Source: Amia ocellicauda (lineage: Eukaryota > Chordata > Actinopteri > Amiiformes > Amiidae). From it: a DNA stretch of 64,000 nucleotides. Position numbers and translations under genes: made by a program. The stretch covers positions 124,001-188,000 of the forward strand of contig NW_027102659.1 of the NCBI RefSeq assembly GCF_036373705.1, given 5' to 3'. The notes beneath the pieces are model-generated. The model saw only the letters and a list, made by a program, of their open reading frames with translations, was not told where the DNA came from and did no database searches. Positions within the stretch are counted from its first letter, which is position 1; each line of letters starts with the position of its first letter. Of the stretch, positions 29,272-41,740 are shown one piece after another.

Positions 29272-29344
29272 GTTTCCGTAGTGTAGTGGCTATCACGTTC
29301 GCCTCACACGCGACAGGTCCCCGGTTCGAAACTGGGTGGAAACA
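29272..29344 (+). tRNA. tRNA-Val (CAC), slightly degenerate
   Basis: 73 nt, anticodon CAC. The last acceptor pair is G-T (GGGTGGAAAC), the T stem carries a change (GAAACTGGG), and the variable region reads CGACAGG. Probably foldable. Confidence 0.65.
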
Positions 29345-29864
29345 ACCTGCGGTGCACGTATGCCAGTGCCGTGTTACCCGTCCTCATCTCTCTGCCCCAA
29401 GGCAGGCCGTTGTTTTCTCTTCCTCGGAGTGGCAAGAAATCCTGACCTTGAGAACTAATGATCGAAGAAGGGTAGCTTTGCGAGGCGCTGGAACTGACAC
29501 TTTTAAAATCGATACATGTTGTTGCTGTTACAATACGACCGTAGCAGGATCGGCGACATTGCTGTTACTCTTATGTAGTTGAAGGCGCAGTATAGCTCTG
29601 ATAGTCTGGTGGTGAAGGAAGACCACCAGCCGTTTGAACAAGCCATTCAGCATCACCTTGTTGGGCTAAGTGCAGGCACTGTCAGAGCGCAGGGCGTCCT
29701 GCCTTTGAAAGAGTTTCCAAAGTGTCCTGATGTGCCCTTGAGCATTGCAAAATAGGTCAGTGAAATTAGAAACCTTTATCTCACAGGCTGGCCCAAGGGA
29801 AACGCCTGTGCACGTTTTACCAGCCTGCTTCGATGGGAGCCATTCGAAACACCAGGACAGGTTG

Positions 29865-29937
29865 GTTTCCGTAGTGTAGTGGCTATCACGTTCGCCTCAC
29901 ACGCGAAAGGTCCCTGGTTCGAAACCGGGCGGAAACA
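29865..29937 (+). tRNA. tRNA-Val (CAC)
   Basis: 73 nt with the same sequence type as 13328-13400: perfect acceptor and anticodon stem, one T-G pair in the T stem. It lies in the unit directly left of E3. Confidence 0.82.
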
Positions 29938-30160
29938 ACCCGCGGTGCACGTGTGCTAGTGCTGTGTTACCTGTCCCTGTAACGCGGCCGGCCATCGTTT
30001 TCTCTTCCTCGGAGTGTCAAGAAAGCCTGACCTAGAGAACAAACGATCACAGAAGGGTAGCTTTGCGAGGCGCTGGAACTGACACTTTTAAAATCGATAC
30101 ATGTTGTTGCTGTTACAATACGACCGTAGCAGGATCGGCGACATTGCTGTTACTCTTATG

Positions 30161-30345
30161 AGTAGATAGTTGGGTTTTTTGGGCGCGGCCTATTTTGTTA
30201 TGACGTATGCCCTAAGCTTATTAATATTCCTACGTCATAATTGGGGGGCGTGATTTTAGGTAGAGTTATTTCCTTAATTATTCCTACGTCATATCCGTCA
30301 GAAAGTGTACACCCATAAAACCCTGAACAACAAGGCCGCCCATAA
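30161..30345 (+). repeat. Left terminal inverted repeat of E3
   Basis: About 185 bp, near-identical to the inverse of 45649-45833. Differences near the outer end (AGTAGATAGTTGGG) and inner end (GAACAACAAGG against GAACATCAAGG). Confidence 0.93.
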
Positions 30346-31538
30346 CCTGTTGTTCTTGTTGTTCTTGTTGGTCAACTGTAGAGTGTGAATGGGTCGGCTC
30401 TTCCTGTAGTGGTTGGGGGTCTTTTTTAAATATACATTTAATGGTTTAGTAAATCTAAACCGTTATAAGATCAACAAGTTCTGTTGTCTGTAATGGTCCC
30501 AGGTCTTAACAATGCCAATTTTGAATTGTGCGTTTATCATATTCACACTGTCTCTGTCTGTCTTTCTCTCTCTCTCGCCCAATCATTTTATAAAATTCAA
30601 CAAGTTCTGTTGTCTGTTATGATCCCAGGTCCTAACAATGCCTGTTTTGCATAGGGTACTTATGTTATCCACACTGTATCTGGCTCTGTCTCTCTCCTCA
30701 AATTTAATTAAAAATTAAATTAAAAAAGAGGGTGTGTGTGTGGGTGTTTGTGTGTATAGGTTAATTGTTTTTGTAAAAAAAAAAAAAAAAAAGCTGTGGT
30801 TATGTTTTATCTCTCACATAATGTGTTCAGTCGTTTTACTTAAATACATTCTAGGGTCTTAAAGCTCATAAGAGTTAGACTTAAGATAAGGATATGCTTT
30901 TAAGGTATTTTAGCAGTCTCAATCCCTGATGATAAGGAATCGTTTAAAAAATGAAAACAACTGATCACTCAATGCTAAATAGATCACAACACTCAAGGCT
31001 AAATCACTCACACCATGGGGGGCGGGGGTGTGCTCAGACAACAATAGGTATGGCGTGTGGTATCAAAACATTCAGAATACTTTTAACCTATATAATTTAT
31101 AAGCTTTGTAAAATAAACCCAAATATCTCTTTTGCGGGGATAAACGCTGTTCTGAGTAGTTTGTGACTTGTTTAATACCAAACAAAGCATCGCTATAAAA
31201 AAAAAAAAAAAAATCACTGTAAAAGCGCTAGTTATTTTTGATCTTTATAGTTATTTTCTAGGCTCAGGTTGTTTTTTAGCGCTTATAAAGGCCTGAAATA
31301 TTCTTAGTGGTTGTTGACTATAGGTCTTGATGCTTAAAAATGTTTTTTTGAGAGACCAAAAGGTTCTAATAAAAGTTTAGAGTAGAGAGGAGAGAGATCG
31401 TCTCCATCTTGGTTTCTATTTGAAATTTGATGCAGTGTCATTTTATTGGTTGGTTTTGATATGTTAATTGGTAACAGGGTGGCACAAAGGCCAGACCAGA
31501 ACAATGCCTTACAAGCAGATCCGGCATGTGGCCATCAT
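30346..31538. other. Left non-coding region of E3
   Basis: Same content as 13809-14850 (tandem duplication, CT and GT runs, A-tracts) plus an extra block of about 160 bp at 31334-31493 between GATGC and CACAAAGG. E2 and E4 lack this block. No gene is seen. Confidence 0.7.
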
Positions 31539-31611
31539 TATAAGTATGAAGGTCTGGTCTTCAGCTCGACAGACTCATACTGACCTTTCGATTTAAGACT
31601 AAAGATCAACA

Positions 31612-33652
31612 ATGTCTGGAAACAACATCAGCGATTCGATTTAAACGAGTTTTTAGGCAAGTCTTCAGATTATTTTCATTGACTCAGAGCGTGTTGTGTG
31701 CATGTATTGTAAATAAGGCTATAACATCTGTTTTAAGTTCTGTAAAATTATTTTTCAGCCAGTCAACAGGAGTTAATTCCCAACGCTGAGGAGATCATCT
31801 GGAACAACGACGGTAAGATTTTTGTGTTTGCGCTCATGGGTTCTTATGCATGGGTGTGTGTGGTTTTGAAGCGGCTCATTAGAGTTATGAAAACGTTTTA
31901 ATATATATTAATGCCGGTCTCTTTAATTACACAGAAACTATCGAAAGGCCTGTGATTAATGTCTCCGAGGATCGACCAAGAGAAGTGGTTGTCCCTAGAC
32001 AGGCTGTCTGCCGACCGGGTAAGAACTAAACCCCTGTTTGTTTGTATAACGTTTCTGTAAGATGTTTGAGTCCAGTTTTGTTAATTTAAAAAAATTATCC
32101 TGTCTAACAGTATTAAGAAACGTGGTTCGAGACAACGAAAGGCCTTCCACATCGAGGGCTTGTTTCGTTTTACCTTCGAGAACCGTAACCTTTCAAGAAT
32201 CTGAAAGGCCGTCAGCCCCGGTATCTGATAGCTGTGAGTATATATCTGCAGCCTGTAAGAGGTTAAAGCTTTTTATAAAGCGGTGTGGTTAAAGGTTAAA
32301 CATGTCTCTTACCTTCACAGCGGTGCAAAAAGCTAAACCAGCCGAAAAACATAAGAAACGATTATTCTGTGGAGGTAAGTAAGATCTTTCAAACTTTAAT
32401 GTTTTTAAAAGGGCTTTGTTTGCCCGTTGAGGGCTAATATTTAAGCGATGGGTGACCGTTTCCTGTAGGGCGGGGGGTTCTGGGAAAGATCTTTAGAAGT
32501 CCGGACAGGTCTAGGCTTGTTTCTGGGGAACGTGTTTAGAAATGACCGATTGCCGTACCGTCTGGTTAGGAAGTAAAGCCGTCCGAAAGGGTTTAGTAAG
32601 TTGTTTGGCTTATCTCCCGCTATTATACTTCTGTTTTAAAGTCGTTGTAGGAAAAGGCTTGAAGGTGTTCATTGTATTTAATATTTAAACAGATCGTGAA
32701 AACGTTTGTGAAACAGGAAGTCCCGGGATCAGGAAGCGTTTACACTTGGAAGGTTCGTTTAAAAATGAAATGTTGTTGTGTGTGTGTGTGTTTTATTAAC
32801 AATATTACAGTTTTTAAAGAAACATTTAAGAAACAGTTTATTTACAGCGGCTTCTCTGTTTTACATTTATTATCAAGTCCTAATAAATATATTGTCTGTA
32901 AATAATAAGGCGTTGTAGTGAATGTCTAAGGCTATTTTCAAAGGTCTAAAAAAGCTAAAGGTTTTGAATGTCCTGGACATGTTGTTTTAAGTTTGATTTC
33001 TGTCGCCGTTTAAAGATGTAAATGTAATGTATATTTTTATTCTTCCCAAGACTCTTGGGATAGTCATTCTGTGGATGAGCTATTGAGGACAATTACCCCG
33101 TCTAAGTGGGATCAAACATCTTTCCCGGTGAGATCACCGAGAGGATCCCCCACGGTGGTCTTGGAGACCCCCCAACATCTACTCAGGCCACAGCCTTCTG
33201 GGGGTAATTCTACACCCCAGATTCAGCCCGCCGCATTGTCGGGCGGAACAAATACAGGCATCCAACAACCTCAGGGGTCGCCGTCAGTCAGGGCTGACAC
33301 ACCACCCAACGACGGCCTGGTTTCAACATCGTCCCCCCAGACCCGTTTCTTGGCTACAGAAACGCGGAACAGTACCCCGCGCTTGGCCAGGGTGTCACCG
33401 CAAAGGCCTTCTTGGTCTCCGTCAATGAGTATACACTCGCTCCTTACCTCCTTCGACCGAGATTTACCGGAGCGACCATCCTTTGAAGCTGAGCCAGGCC
33501 ACCAGCCCCCGGAGCTTCTTCCTGAAGGTCGGCATGAGTTGCTACATACTTTGTTACAAAATCAAAGACTTGTGTTAGTGGGGCAAAACCTGCTGATAGA
33601 GAGCCAAAACACCCTTATTAATACCCTTACTAACGAATTGTACCGTATTTAA
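31612..33652 (+). pseudogene. Seven-exon regulator-like gene (E3, broken)
   Basis: All splice sites match E2, including the GC donor. Exon 1 has lost one base (CAGCGATTCG instead of CAGCGACTTCG), so translation stops at codon 11. Downstream exons remain open in their own frames; exon 7 ends at 33652. Confidence 0.75.
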
Positions 33653-33718
33653 TGTTTTAATAGACACAAAACGCCTTACTATTGTGTGTTGTTGGAAAAA
33701 TAAAAAATAAATTAAAAA

Positions 33719-36700
33719 ATGTCCTGACTTGGTAAAAGAACTCACAAACTAAAGGATTATGAACAAGCTAGGGCCCCAAAAAGACCTTCCCGAGAGAACA
33801 TCCCCGGCCCTGTTGTGAACTCCTCTGATGTCCCAATGAACCTGGAACTATTACAAATGATAAATGATTTAAATAACCCCCAATTACCACCGATAGAATG
33901 TGAATTAACAGACTTACCGGTGAACCCCGACCTGTTACAGATGGTCAATGATCTAAATAACCACCTCCCACCGGTAGCGCTTATAGAGGTTCACCCCCTA
34001 GTTCACCCCGATTTGTTTGAAATGGTGGAGGCTTTGGAGGAGCTACCCCGACCAAATTCTGCCCCTATTATAAATGATTTGAGACAATTAGAACACAGGA
34101 TGGCGGCAGAAGCAGCCATCACTATAGAGGAGGGTCTTGACATTAACCGGTTGGATATCTTTGAAGGACTTTTACAGGCTTTAAATGAGCCTCCTCAAAA
34201 AGGGGGTTTTGTAGATGTCAGCAGTGGGGGTGTTCGGAATTTGGAGGGTTCTGGGACTGATAAGGCTGTGGAGGACATGCTCTGTGAGAATGTAGGGGGT
34301 GAAGGCTTTGTTCAAAATGATGATGTGTCCAAGAGTACCAGTGATCCCGTGATTATAGATAGACCGGCCTATAACAATTTTGAAATGATTCAGCGTTTTA
34401 ATTTTGCAGAACTTTTAAATTGTGACAATTATGCAGAAATATTTGTCAACATATACGAGGCCTTGCAGAAAATGCTTGAACAGGTTGCTGAAAGGGTCAG
34501 ACCTCGAGATGTTGTACAGTTAGAACTCAGAGGGGATGATTTGTTTAGCAACCTATCTGTAATGCTGAGTGGAGATAATTTAGACGTCTGGCTAAAATCG
34601 AAGCATTATTGCAAAGTAACGCAGCCATCATAGCTGATGAAAGTCTGTCTCTGGTAATGAATGTGGTTCGTAACCCTGAGGGTGGGGTGCTTAGAAGTCT
34701 GTCGAAATGCTTGAAGAACGACATAATTAGGACCAAGCTCAGGCAATTAGTGGTGAGTTCCAGTGGGGACAATAAGCTCTGTTTTGCTTACAGTTTAATA
34801 AAATTACTCACCCCCGACATGCCTGAACCCCAAGCTCTGCAAGAGGCTTTAATGCTTCATCAGAGGGCCGGCTTAAACTCTCAACAGATGGTTGCCTTTT
34901 CAGACATCACCAAGTTTGAGGAGTTGTTGTCTTTAAAAATTGTTGTGTGGTACCATTGTGAGGTAAAGGAAGTATTTGTGAAATTTCAGACACATCCTGA
35001 AACCCATACACAGACACTGTTTCTCTTCCTAAGTGATAGTCATTACTTTGGAATAAAGAGTTTGACGGCTTTTTTGGGTTGTTCGTATGTTTGTCATTGT
35101 TGTTATAAGGCCTTCAATGATAAGCTTAAGCACCGCTGTGACGGTTACTGTAACGTCTGATTCAATCCCCAATGTTGTAAGGGTTTGGCCCCTACCATCC
35201 GATGAAAAGATTGCTTAAGGATTTGTCTCTCTGCGTTCTGTTTTTCCGAGCATAAGGTACAGAGGGCCGCTGCTGAGGGGGTTAAAAAACTGAGTTATTG
35301 TGATCAAACTAAATATTGCCCGCAGTGTTGCCTCCAGTACCGTTTTCATGAGGTTAAACCACACAAATGTCTGGAGCCGAGATGCAGGATCTGTAATGCT
35401 GATTTAACCCCGGGGTCCGAACACCAGTGCTTTATTCAGCCGGTTAAAAAGGAGCCGCCGCACAACCGGTATGTCTTTTTTGCTTTTGAATGCCGGCAAG
35501 AAAACGGGGTCCACGTTGCTAATTATATACACTGTATTGACATGTTGGATCGTGAGTGGTCAGCTAGCGGTGAGAGTTGTGTCAGGGAAATCATTACGCG
35601 GTATCGCGGTCCAAAATACCTCAATTACACATTTATTGCCCACAATGCTAAGGGTTATGATTCTTACATTTTGATGAAGTATCTGGTGGAAAATGGGGTG
35701 ACCCCAAAAATAATAGCTCAGGGTAGCAAGATCATGTGTTTCACCGACGAAGCTTTCAACTAACGTTACATAGACTCGTTAAATTTCCTCCCCATGAAAT
35801 TGAGCGCTTTGCCTAAGGCTCTGGGTTTTGAGGCTCAGAAGAAAGGTTGGTTCTGCCATTTTTTTAATACTAAGGACACTCAAAATTATCGAGGGTCCTA
35901 CCCGCCCGCCTCTTATTATGGGGTTGATACTATGATGTCTCATGAGAGGGAGGAATTCTTTAAATGGTACAATACGGTTAAGGGAGGTGTTTTGATTTCC
36001 GAGAAGAGATGGCCGCTTATTGTAAAAATGATGTGGTGATCCTTAAAGAAGCCTGTGTGCGTTTCTGCGCCGAGGTTATCAACACATCGGGTCTCGACCC
36101 TTTGCAAAGTGTGACCATAGCGTCTCTCTGCATGAAAATGTATCGGTCCAATTTCTTGCAGAAAAACACTATAGCGGTCACCACTTCTGACAACTATCGT
36201 GCTAGACAAAAGAACTTTTCGACTGTCTCCATACAGTGGCTGGAATACCTGAGTGCCCGGGATAACATCTTCATCAGACATGCTTTAAATCAAGGGGAAG
36301 TCAAAATGGGGCCTTACTACTTAGACGGTTTTAGCAACGTGTCCGGGCGGCGTACCGCTTATGAGTTTGCTGGTTGTATTTACCATGGCTGTCCTCAGTG
36401 CTTCGACCCAAACACCTTTAACCCCGTAACACAAAAACTCTGCAGTGATATGTACTATGATTTCCAGGAACGAATTGAAACTTTAAAAAACACCTATGGT
36501 TTGAACGTGCTGGTGATTTGGGAACACGAGTGGACGACCCTGAAGCAACAGGATGCGGGGGTACAACGGTTTATGGAAACCTTGGACTTTCCTGAACGTC
36601 TAGAGCCCCGGGATGCGTTATTTGGGGGTCGTACCAACGCCCTCTGTTTACATTATGAGGTAAAGGAGGGTGAGAGAGTAGATTACTATGATTTCACCAG

Positions 36701-37946
36701 TCTGTACCCTTATGTCAACAAGACCAAAATGTACCCGGTGGGGCGTCCAACCATTGTTTATCGTGACTTTCTCGAAATCGGACATTACTTTGGTTTGATC
36801 AAAGTCACCATGTACCCTCCTCGCGAGCTGTTCTTACCCGTGTTGCCTTACAGGTGTTCGGGAAAATTGATGTTCCCTCTGTGTAGAACGTGTGTGGAAA
36901 CTGAAAATCAAACTACCTCTTGTCTGCACAGTGATGAAGAGAGAGCGCTGACGGGTGTCTGGTGTAGCATTGAGCTTGACAAGGCGGTGGAGAAAGGTTA
37001 CAGAGTCGGTAAGGTGTATGAGGTTTGGCATTTTTCTGAAAAACCTGATACTCTTTTTGCTGATTACATTATGACCCATCTGAAAGGGAAACAGGAGGCA
37101 TCGGGCTATCCCTCATGGTGTGTTGACTCCGCGGCCAAAGAGCGATACGTTCAGCAATATTTTGAAAAGGAAGGGATCCGTCTAGAGCCGGGGAACATAA
37201 CTGTAAACCCCGCCAAGAGACAAATGTCCAAACTGATTTTAAACAGTCTGTGGGGTAAGTTTGGGGAAAGAAATTACCGTCTAAACACAACCTTGATTAA
37301 AACCCCTGAACAGTTTATAGAATTTATGTTTTCCAAACAACATGCAGTATCACACTTTCAATTCTTAAATGACCACGTGGCACAGGTCCAGTGGAGGGCC
37401 CCTAAAGATTTCCCCACCAAACAGGGGAACGTTAATGTTTTCATAGCGGTTTTTACCACGGCTTACGCCCGGCTTGAACTGTACAACTTAATGGATCAGT
37501 TGCAGGAACGCACGCTCTATCATGATACTGACTCTGTAATCTTTGTCACCAGGCCAGGGGATTGGGTCCCTCCCCTCGGGGACTACCTTGGGGAGTTAAC
37601 GAGCGAACTAGATCCTCAGGACCACATAGTGGAGTTTGTTTCAGGGGGTCCTAAGACTTACGCATACAGAACGGCTGCGGGTAAGACCTGTATGAAAGTT
37701 AAGGGTTTCACTCTGAAACATTGTAACAACAAGCTCATTAACATCAAGTCTCTGACGACCCTGGTAGAAAGTTTTGTAACCGAGAAAGACGCGCCTCCTC
37801 GTGAGATTATTACAGCCGGAAATCAGATCTATCGCAATAAAAAGGGGTACACGTTGGAAAATAGATCACTAAACAAACGGTTCAGGGTGGTGTACAATAA
37901 AAGAGTCTTGAAGACTGATTATACCACTCTGCCTTATGGATATTAG
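33719..37946 (+). pseudogene. Protein-primed family B DNA polymerase (E3, broken)
   Basis: Shares the codon-3 TGA, the 1-nt shift and the TAA (35761-35763) with E2 and E4. Private lesions: TGA at 35158-35160 and 35203-35205 in the Cys/His region, and loss of one T near 35993. From 36009 a 645-codon frame with motifs A, B and C is open. The Exo I Asp is Ala here (FFAFEC), as in E4. Confidence 0.92.
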
Positions 37947-38604
37947 CGGTGGTTTTGATAACAGACTTCAACACCCTTTCTCCTGTATTATAGCCGGTCC
38001 CTCCAATTCGGGGAAGAGCTATCTTATAAAGAACATCATAGAAGATGTGGACGCAACCGTGTCCCAAGCTCTTGACAACATAGTGTGGCGTTACTCTTGC
38101 TGGCAACCTCTCTACGATGATTTGGCTTCGAAAAAAAATCTGAAATTTGTGCAAGGTCTCCCCGCCTCGTTGTGTGACGATGACTTGTTCCCGCCCGGTC
38201 AAACTAATCTAGTGATCCTTGATGACCTGATGGAGCAGGCCGGTGACAACAGTGAAGTGGAAAAAGCTTTCACAAAGTACACTCATCATAGGAATTTAAG
38301 TATTATTTATTTAGTTCAAAATCTATTTTTTCAAGGTAAAAAAAGCCGCACTATTAATTTAAATGCCAATTATATAATTATTTTTAAATACCCCAGAGAT
38401 AAACTACAGGTCACCGTCTTGGCTCGTCAAATGTACCCTAACCAGACCAAGTTCTTTTTGGAGGCATTTGAGGATGCCACCAAAAAACCCTACGGGTACT
38501 TGATTGCGGACTTAAAAGCACAAACCCCAGAAGACTTTCGCCTCAGAACAGGTTTGTGCCCGCCCGATTGGCCGGCAGTGTATGTGCTAAAGAAAAGGAA
38601 ATAA
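37936..38604 (+). CDS. Packaging ATPase (E3)
   Basis: 222 aa, open from start to stop. One Asn codon in the ASKKNNL stretch is missing relative to E1. Walker A and B are intact. The overlap with the polymerase end is kept. Confidence 0.92.
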   Translation: MDISGGFDNRLQHPFSCIIAGPSNSGKSYLIKNIIEDVDATVSQALDNIVWRYSCWQPLYDDLASKKNLKFVQGLPASLCDDDLFPPGQTNLVILDDLMEQAGDNSEVEKAFTKYTHHRNLSIIYLVQNLFFQGKKSRTINLNANYIIIFKYPRDKLQVTVLARQMYPNQTKFFLEAFEDATKKPYGYLIADLKAQTPEDFRLRTGLCPPDWPAVYVLKKRK

Positions 38605-38610
38605 ATAAGA

Positions 38611-38946
38611 ATGTCTGTTCGGATTAAAAGAAATCTGCCGCTTTTGCAAATGTTATTTGAGGGGAGCCCGCGCCATAGGAAAGCTGTGCTGGCAGGGGCC
38701 CCCTCGGATTTGATCGAGACCCTGTGTGAAATAGCTTTTAACATCTTACGCGGTAATATACCCCTAACCCCTTCTCAACATTCTAAACTCAAAAAACAAA
38801 AAGCGGTTATCAAGATCATCGCTAATAAGAAGTATTCTATTAAAAGAAAAAGAAAGAAGATTAATCAAACCGGGGGTTTTATAGGACCGCTGTTGAGCAT
38901 AGCCGTGCCTTTCCTAACCAGTCTTCTAGCTTCCAGAGTGGGTTAA
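38611..38946 (+). CDS. Small basic Polinton protein, 111 aa (E3)
   Basis: Intact, the same length as in E1, E2 and E4, with ILRGNIPLTPSQHSKL. Between ATPase and the 247-aa gene with unchanged spacing. Confidence 0.8.
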   Translation: MSVRIKRNLPLLQMLFEGSPRHRKAVLAGAPSDLIETLCEIAFNILRGNIPLTPSQHSKLKKQKAVIKIIANKKYSIKRKRKKINQTGGFIGPLLSIAVPFLTSLLASRVG

Positions 38947-38948
38947 TA

Positions 38949-39692
38949 ATGGAATATGCTCAGAAAATTTTTTTGATCCCTCAGGAGCAGCTTGAGAAAC
39001 TGAGAAAAAATGTTGTCGGGCCAGAGCCCATTAGACAAACGGCCGAAAACAACCTGGACTCTGAAATGAAAGCTATACAGGCCAGGGCCGATTTAAATCA
39101 GTATTCCAAAGCCCAGTTGTATACCAACACGTTACAGCGCTACCTCCGTCTGGTTAGACAGGGTGAAAAAGATCAAAACATTTTAACTTTAACCATGGCC
39201 TCTCAAGAAAATGGTTCTGGGGCTGATGCGGGGGGAACGGTTGATAAAGATGTTGCGGTGACCGAACCTGTTGAGAGTTCAGAGGGAGATGTTGTAACGG
39301 ATGTTTTGAGAAACATGCCGGCCAGAAGCAAAAGACATGCAGAATATATCCTGCACAAAATGCTTCAGAAACCGCGGGTAACGGCTTGGAATGAACAGGG
39401 TGAATTTGTTTTTAAAGGACAACTGATCAAAGGTTCACACATGTTTGATTTGTTGAAGAGTGTCACTAGCACTAATAAGGTACCCGATAGTCGCCGACCT
39501 GTAGGCTGGAATGCTTTCCTACAGGCGATGGCCTGTCTGAACATGCCCCAATCCACAGTTCCTAACCAGGAAACGCGACAAAAAATCCGTCTGTGTAAAG
39601 AGGTGGAGCCTGATCTGACTCCGATATCTCATTACTCTGACCGTGCTGAGCGACCATCCTCAGGATCTATCCATCGTTGGGAAGCTTATTAA
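38949..39692 (+). CDS. Conserved Polinton protein, 247 aa (E3)
   Basis: Full length and open. A few substitutions (MEYAQKIFLI, HKMLQKP) relative to E1. See 2129-2872 for architecture. Confidence 0.75.
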   Translation: MEYAQKIFLIPQEQLEKLRKNVVGPEPIRQTAENNLDSEMKAIQARADLNQYSKAQLYTNTLQRYLRLVRQGEKDQNILTLTMASQENGSGADAGGTVDKDVAVTEPVESSEGDVVTDVLRNMPARSKRHAEYILHKMLQKPRVTAWNEQGEFVFKGQLIKGSHMFDLLKSVTSTNKVPDSRRPVGWNAFLQAMACLNMPQSTVPNQETRQKIRLCKEVEPDLTPISHYSDRAERPSSGSIHRWEAY

Positions 39693-39871
39693 TCTCATGT
39701 TTTTATTTGTCTCCCCTGTAAATAATGACCCGACAAACAATTTTTTATTTTATTTTTTTTATTTTCAAATGTTGTACATTTATTTATAACATAACCCCTG
39801 CTTTGTATAAGAATTGTGTTGAATAAAAACAAAACTAATGATTAAAAGGCTGTTTTCATTATTTTTTCACC

Positions 39872-40444
39872 TTAACACGCATGACATCTATTAAAATCCT
39901 CACAAGAACACCCCATCTGTATACATGGCTGGCTAGGGTCGTAAGTCATTGTGTTATAAGGGGGGGTCCACAGTGTCCTGACAAACTCTGCCACTTTTTT
40001 ATCATTTTGGCCTAAATCCTCACTGTACAAGGCCATAATATCGGGGTATGACCTTCCTTTAGATCTATTATATAAGAAAAACACACAGTGTTGACCACAA
40101 GTGAAGGTCTGAAGACTTTGTACTTGACGACAGCTGTAAATGGTTTCTTGACAGTTGTTGAGCAGAAAGTTATTGATCTTCCGAGGGAAAGGTCTGAAAT
40201 CTGGGGGGTTTCCATAGGAATCAAAAAATTCACCACGTTGGTCCTCCCTTAGATAAATAACCAGCCAATGTTCTCCGGGCATATTTTTAGGGTGTGTGTT
40301 GATTATGTACATTGCAGGTAAATTCTTGATCTTAAATTTAGGCAGCTGATCGCAGGCGTAGACTCCTTGAAACAGTTTCCGTGAGCCGGCCAGGGCATTC
40401 ATGATGTGGTTGAGCTCTCTGGTGTTCATTTTAATAATAATCAT
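39872..40444 (-). CDS. Adenain-like protease (E3)
   Basis: 190 aa from the ATG at 40444, matching the E1 start; a longer in-frame start at 40495 exists only here, owing to private changes, and is not preferred. His, Asp, Gln and Cys catalytic positions are all present (FTCGQHC). Confidence 0.9.
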   Translation of the reverse strand: MIIIKMNTRELNHIMNALAGSRKLFQGVYACDQLPKFKIKNLPAMYIINTHPKNMPGEHWLVIYLREDQRGEFFDSYGNPPDFRPFPRKINNFLLNNCQETIYSCRQVQSLQTFTCGQHCVFFLYNRSKGRSYPDIMALYSEDLGQNDKKVAEFVRTLWTPPYNTMTYDPSQPCIQMGCSCEDFNRCHAC

Positions 40445-41738
40445 ACAGAACGTTTCTCCTCTGATGCACCTCAATAATGTTGTCAAACACAGCATACACG
40501 ACCATATTTACAGTGCGTGGTAGAGGCTGCTTGAAACGCATCTCCAAACGCATATTGCCCGTCTTCATCAGTGAAAAATGTTGTCCACACTCTTCGTCAG
40601 GGGCCAGGTTGAAACCGTACAGGGTGTAACCGCTGCAGTATTCCCGGCGATCGATCAGCAGAGTTTGATCCTTGAGATGGCGACCCTTAGCCAGTACTAG
40701 ACTGTAATATTCACGAACCGCATTGCCGTTTTCAAAGTCAGGTTGAAAAGGTCTGGATGGAACCTGCACACCATCGACGTACAATACTATAAATTCCACG
40801 TTATAATGTTTAAAGTTAAAGGGGTTCTTGTTGTAAACCCCGGTAAATGCATCATTATCCACAAGACCTATAATAACCTGTTTTGGGAGCTGTCCTAGAA
40901 ACAGATTTTCCTGGTTCATCACCCGTGTCCCTGCGGGGATACTGTGGACTTTCATATAGACTCTTTCGATCGGGTACTCGGCGTTTGCCGTCATTAACGC
41001 CTGCGCGTGTCCTAGTTTAACCGCCGGGGAGACGGACACTTTTTTCACAAACAGCGAGGCCGATAATATGGTCAGTTTATATTTTTCCGTATCAGGGGTC
41101 ATCAGACAAAAAGCACTTTTACTACGGATCATTTTAATTTTTATGTCTACCCCGTTGAGCATGAGTTTTTCTTGGAAAAATATGTCTGCATGGATATGCC
41201 CCATTAGCTCAAAGGTCCTCCCTTCTGTTGAAGAGGCAGTTCTTTTTTGCAAACCCTTATTGAGTCCCTCTGGATCCTTGTCGTCCATAGCTTCCGAGAT
41301 GTCTTTGAAGAAAAGGCCGGGGCTGAACTGTTTGCTTAGGGTCTCCTCACTATAATTAAGTTTACACTCCATCATGGCTCTATAGGGGTAAGTATTGCTG
41401 CTTTGACTAATGAGCCGATCTCTTAGGGTCACATCCACCTGTGAAAACATGGTGGCCACCGGGTAATTGATGACCCCAGCGATGGCCGTCTTCTCGATTG
41501 CATCGCCATCCTAATCAGTCACTTTACAGTTCATTAAAATAAATGTGTTATTCAAATCAGTATAATCCTCGCCATTGCCAGCTATAAAAAACTCCAGAGG
41601 GGCCGTGTTTGAAATTGCAGATAGAGGGGGAATCTCTACATATATGATCTTATCTATACTCGTTTGAGTGTATGGAACTGTAAACAGATCCAGTTCTGAT
41701 TTGACGCATACTTCCGATAGACTGTGGAAAAAAGACAT
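40431..41738 (-). pseudogene. Major capsid protein (E3, single nonsense codon)
   Basis: 1308 bp in one frame from the ATG at 41738, broken only by the TAG at 41511-41513, the same codon as in E1. Its uninterrupted length makes it the best reference for the gene layout (435 codons). Confidence 0.9.
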
Positions 41739-41740
41739 GT

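Larger units (their letters stand above)
29139..30160. repeat. Spacer 2: tRNA-Val repeat
   Basis: The shortest spacer, about 1 kb, starting in the middle of a unit (TGCCCTTGAGCAATGCAAAA). It contains two tRNA-Val(CAC) units and no AAC unit. It ends with the target CTTATG at 30155-30160. An uninterrupted ACTCTTATGTAG site is near 29567-29578. Confidence 0.85.
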
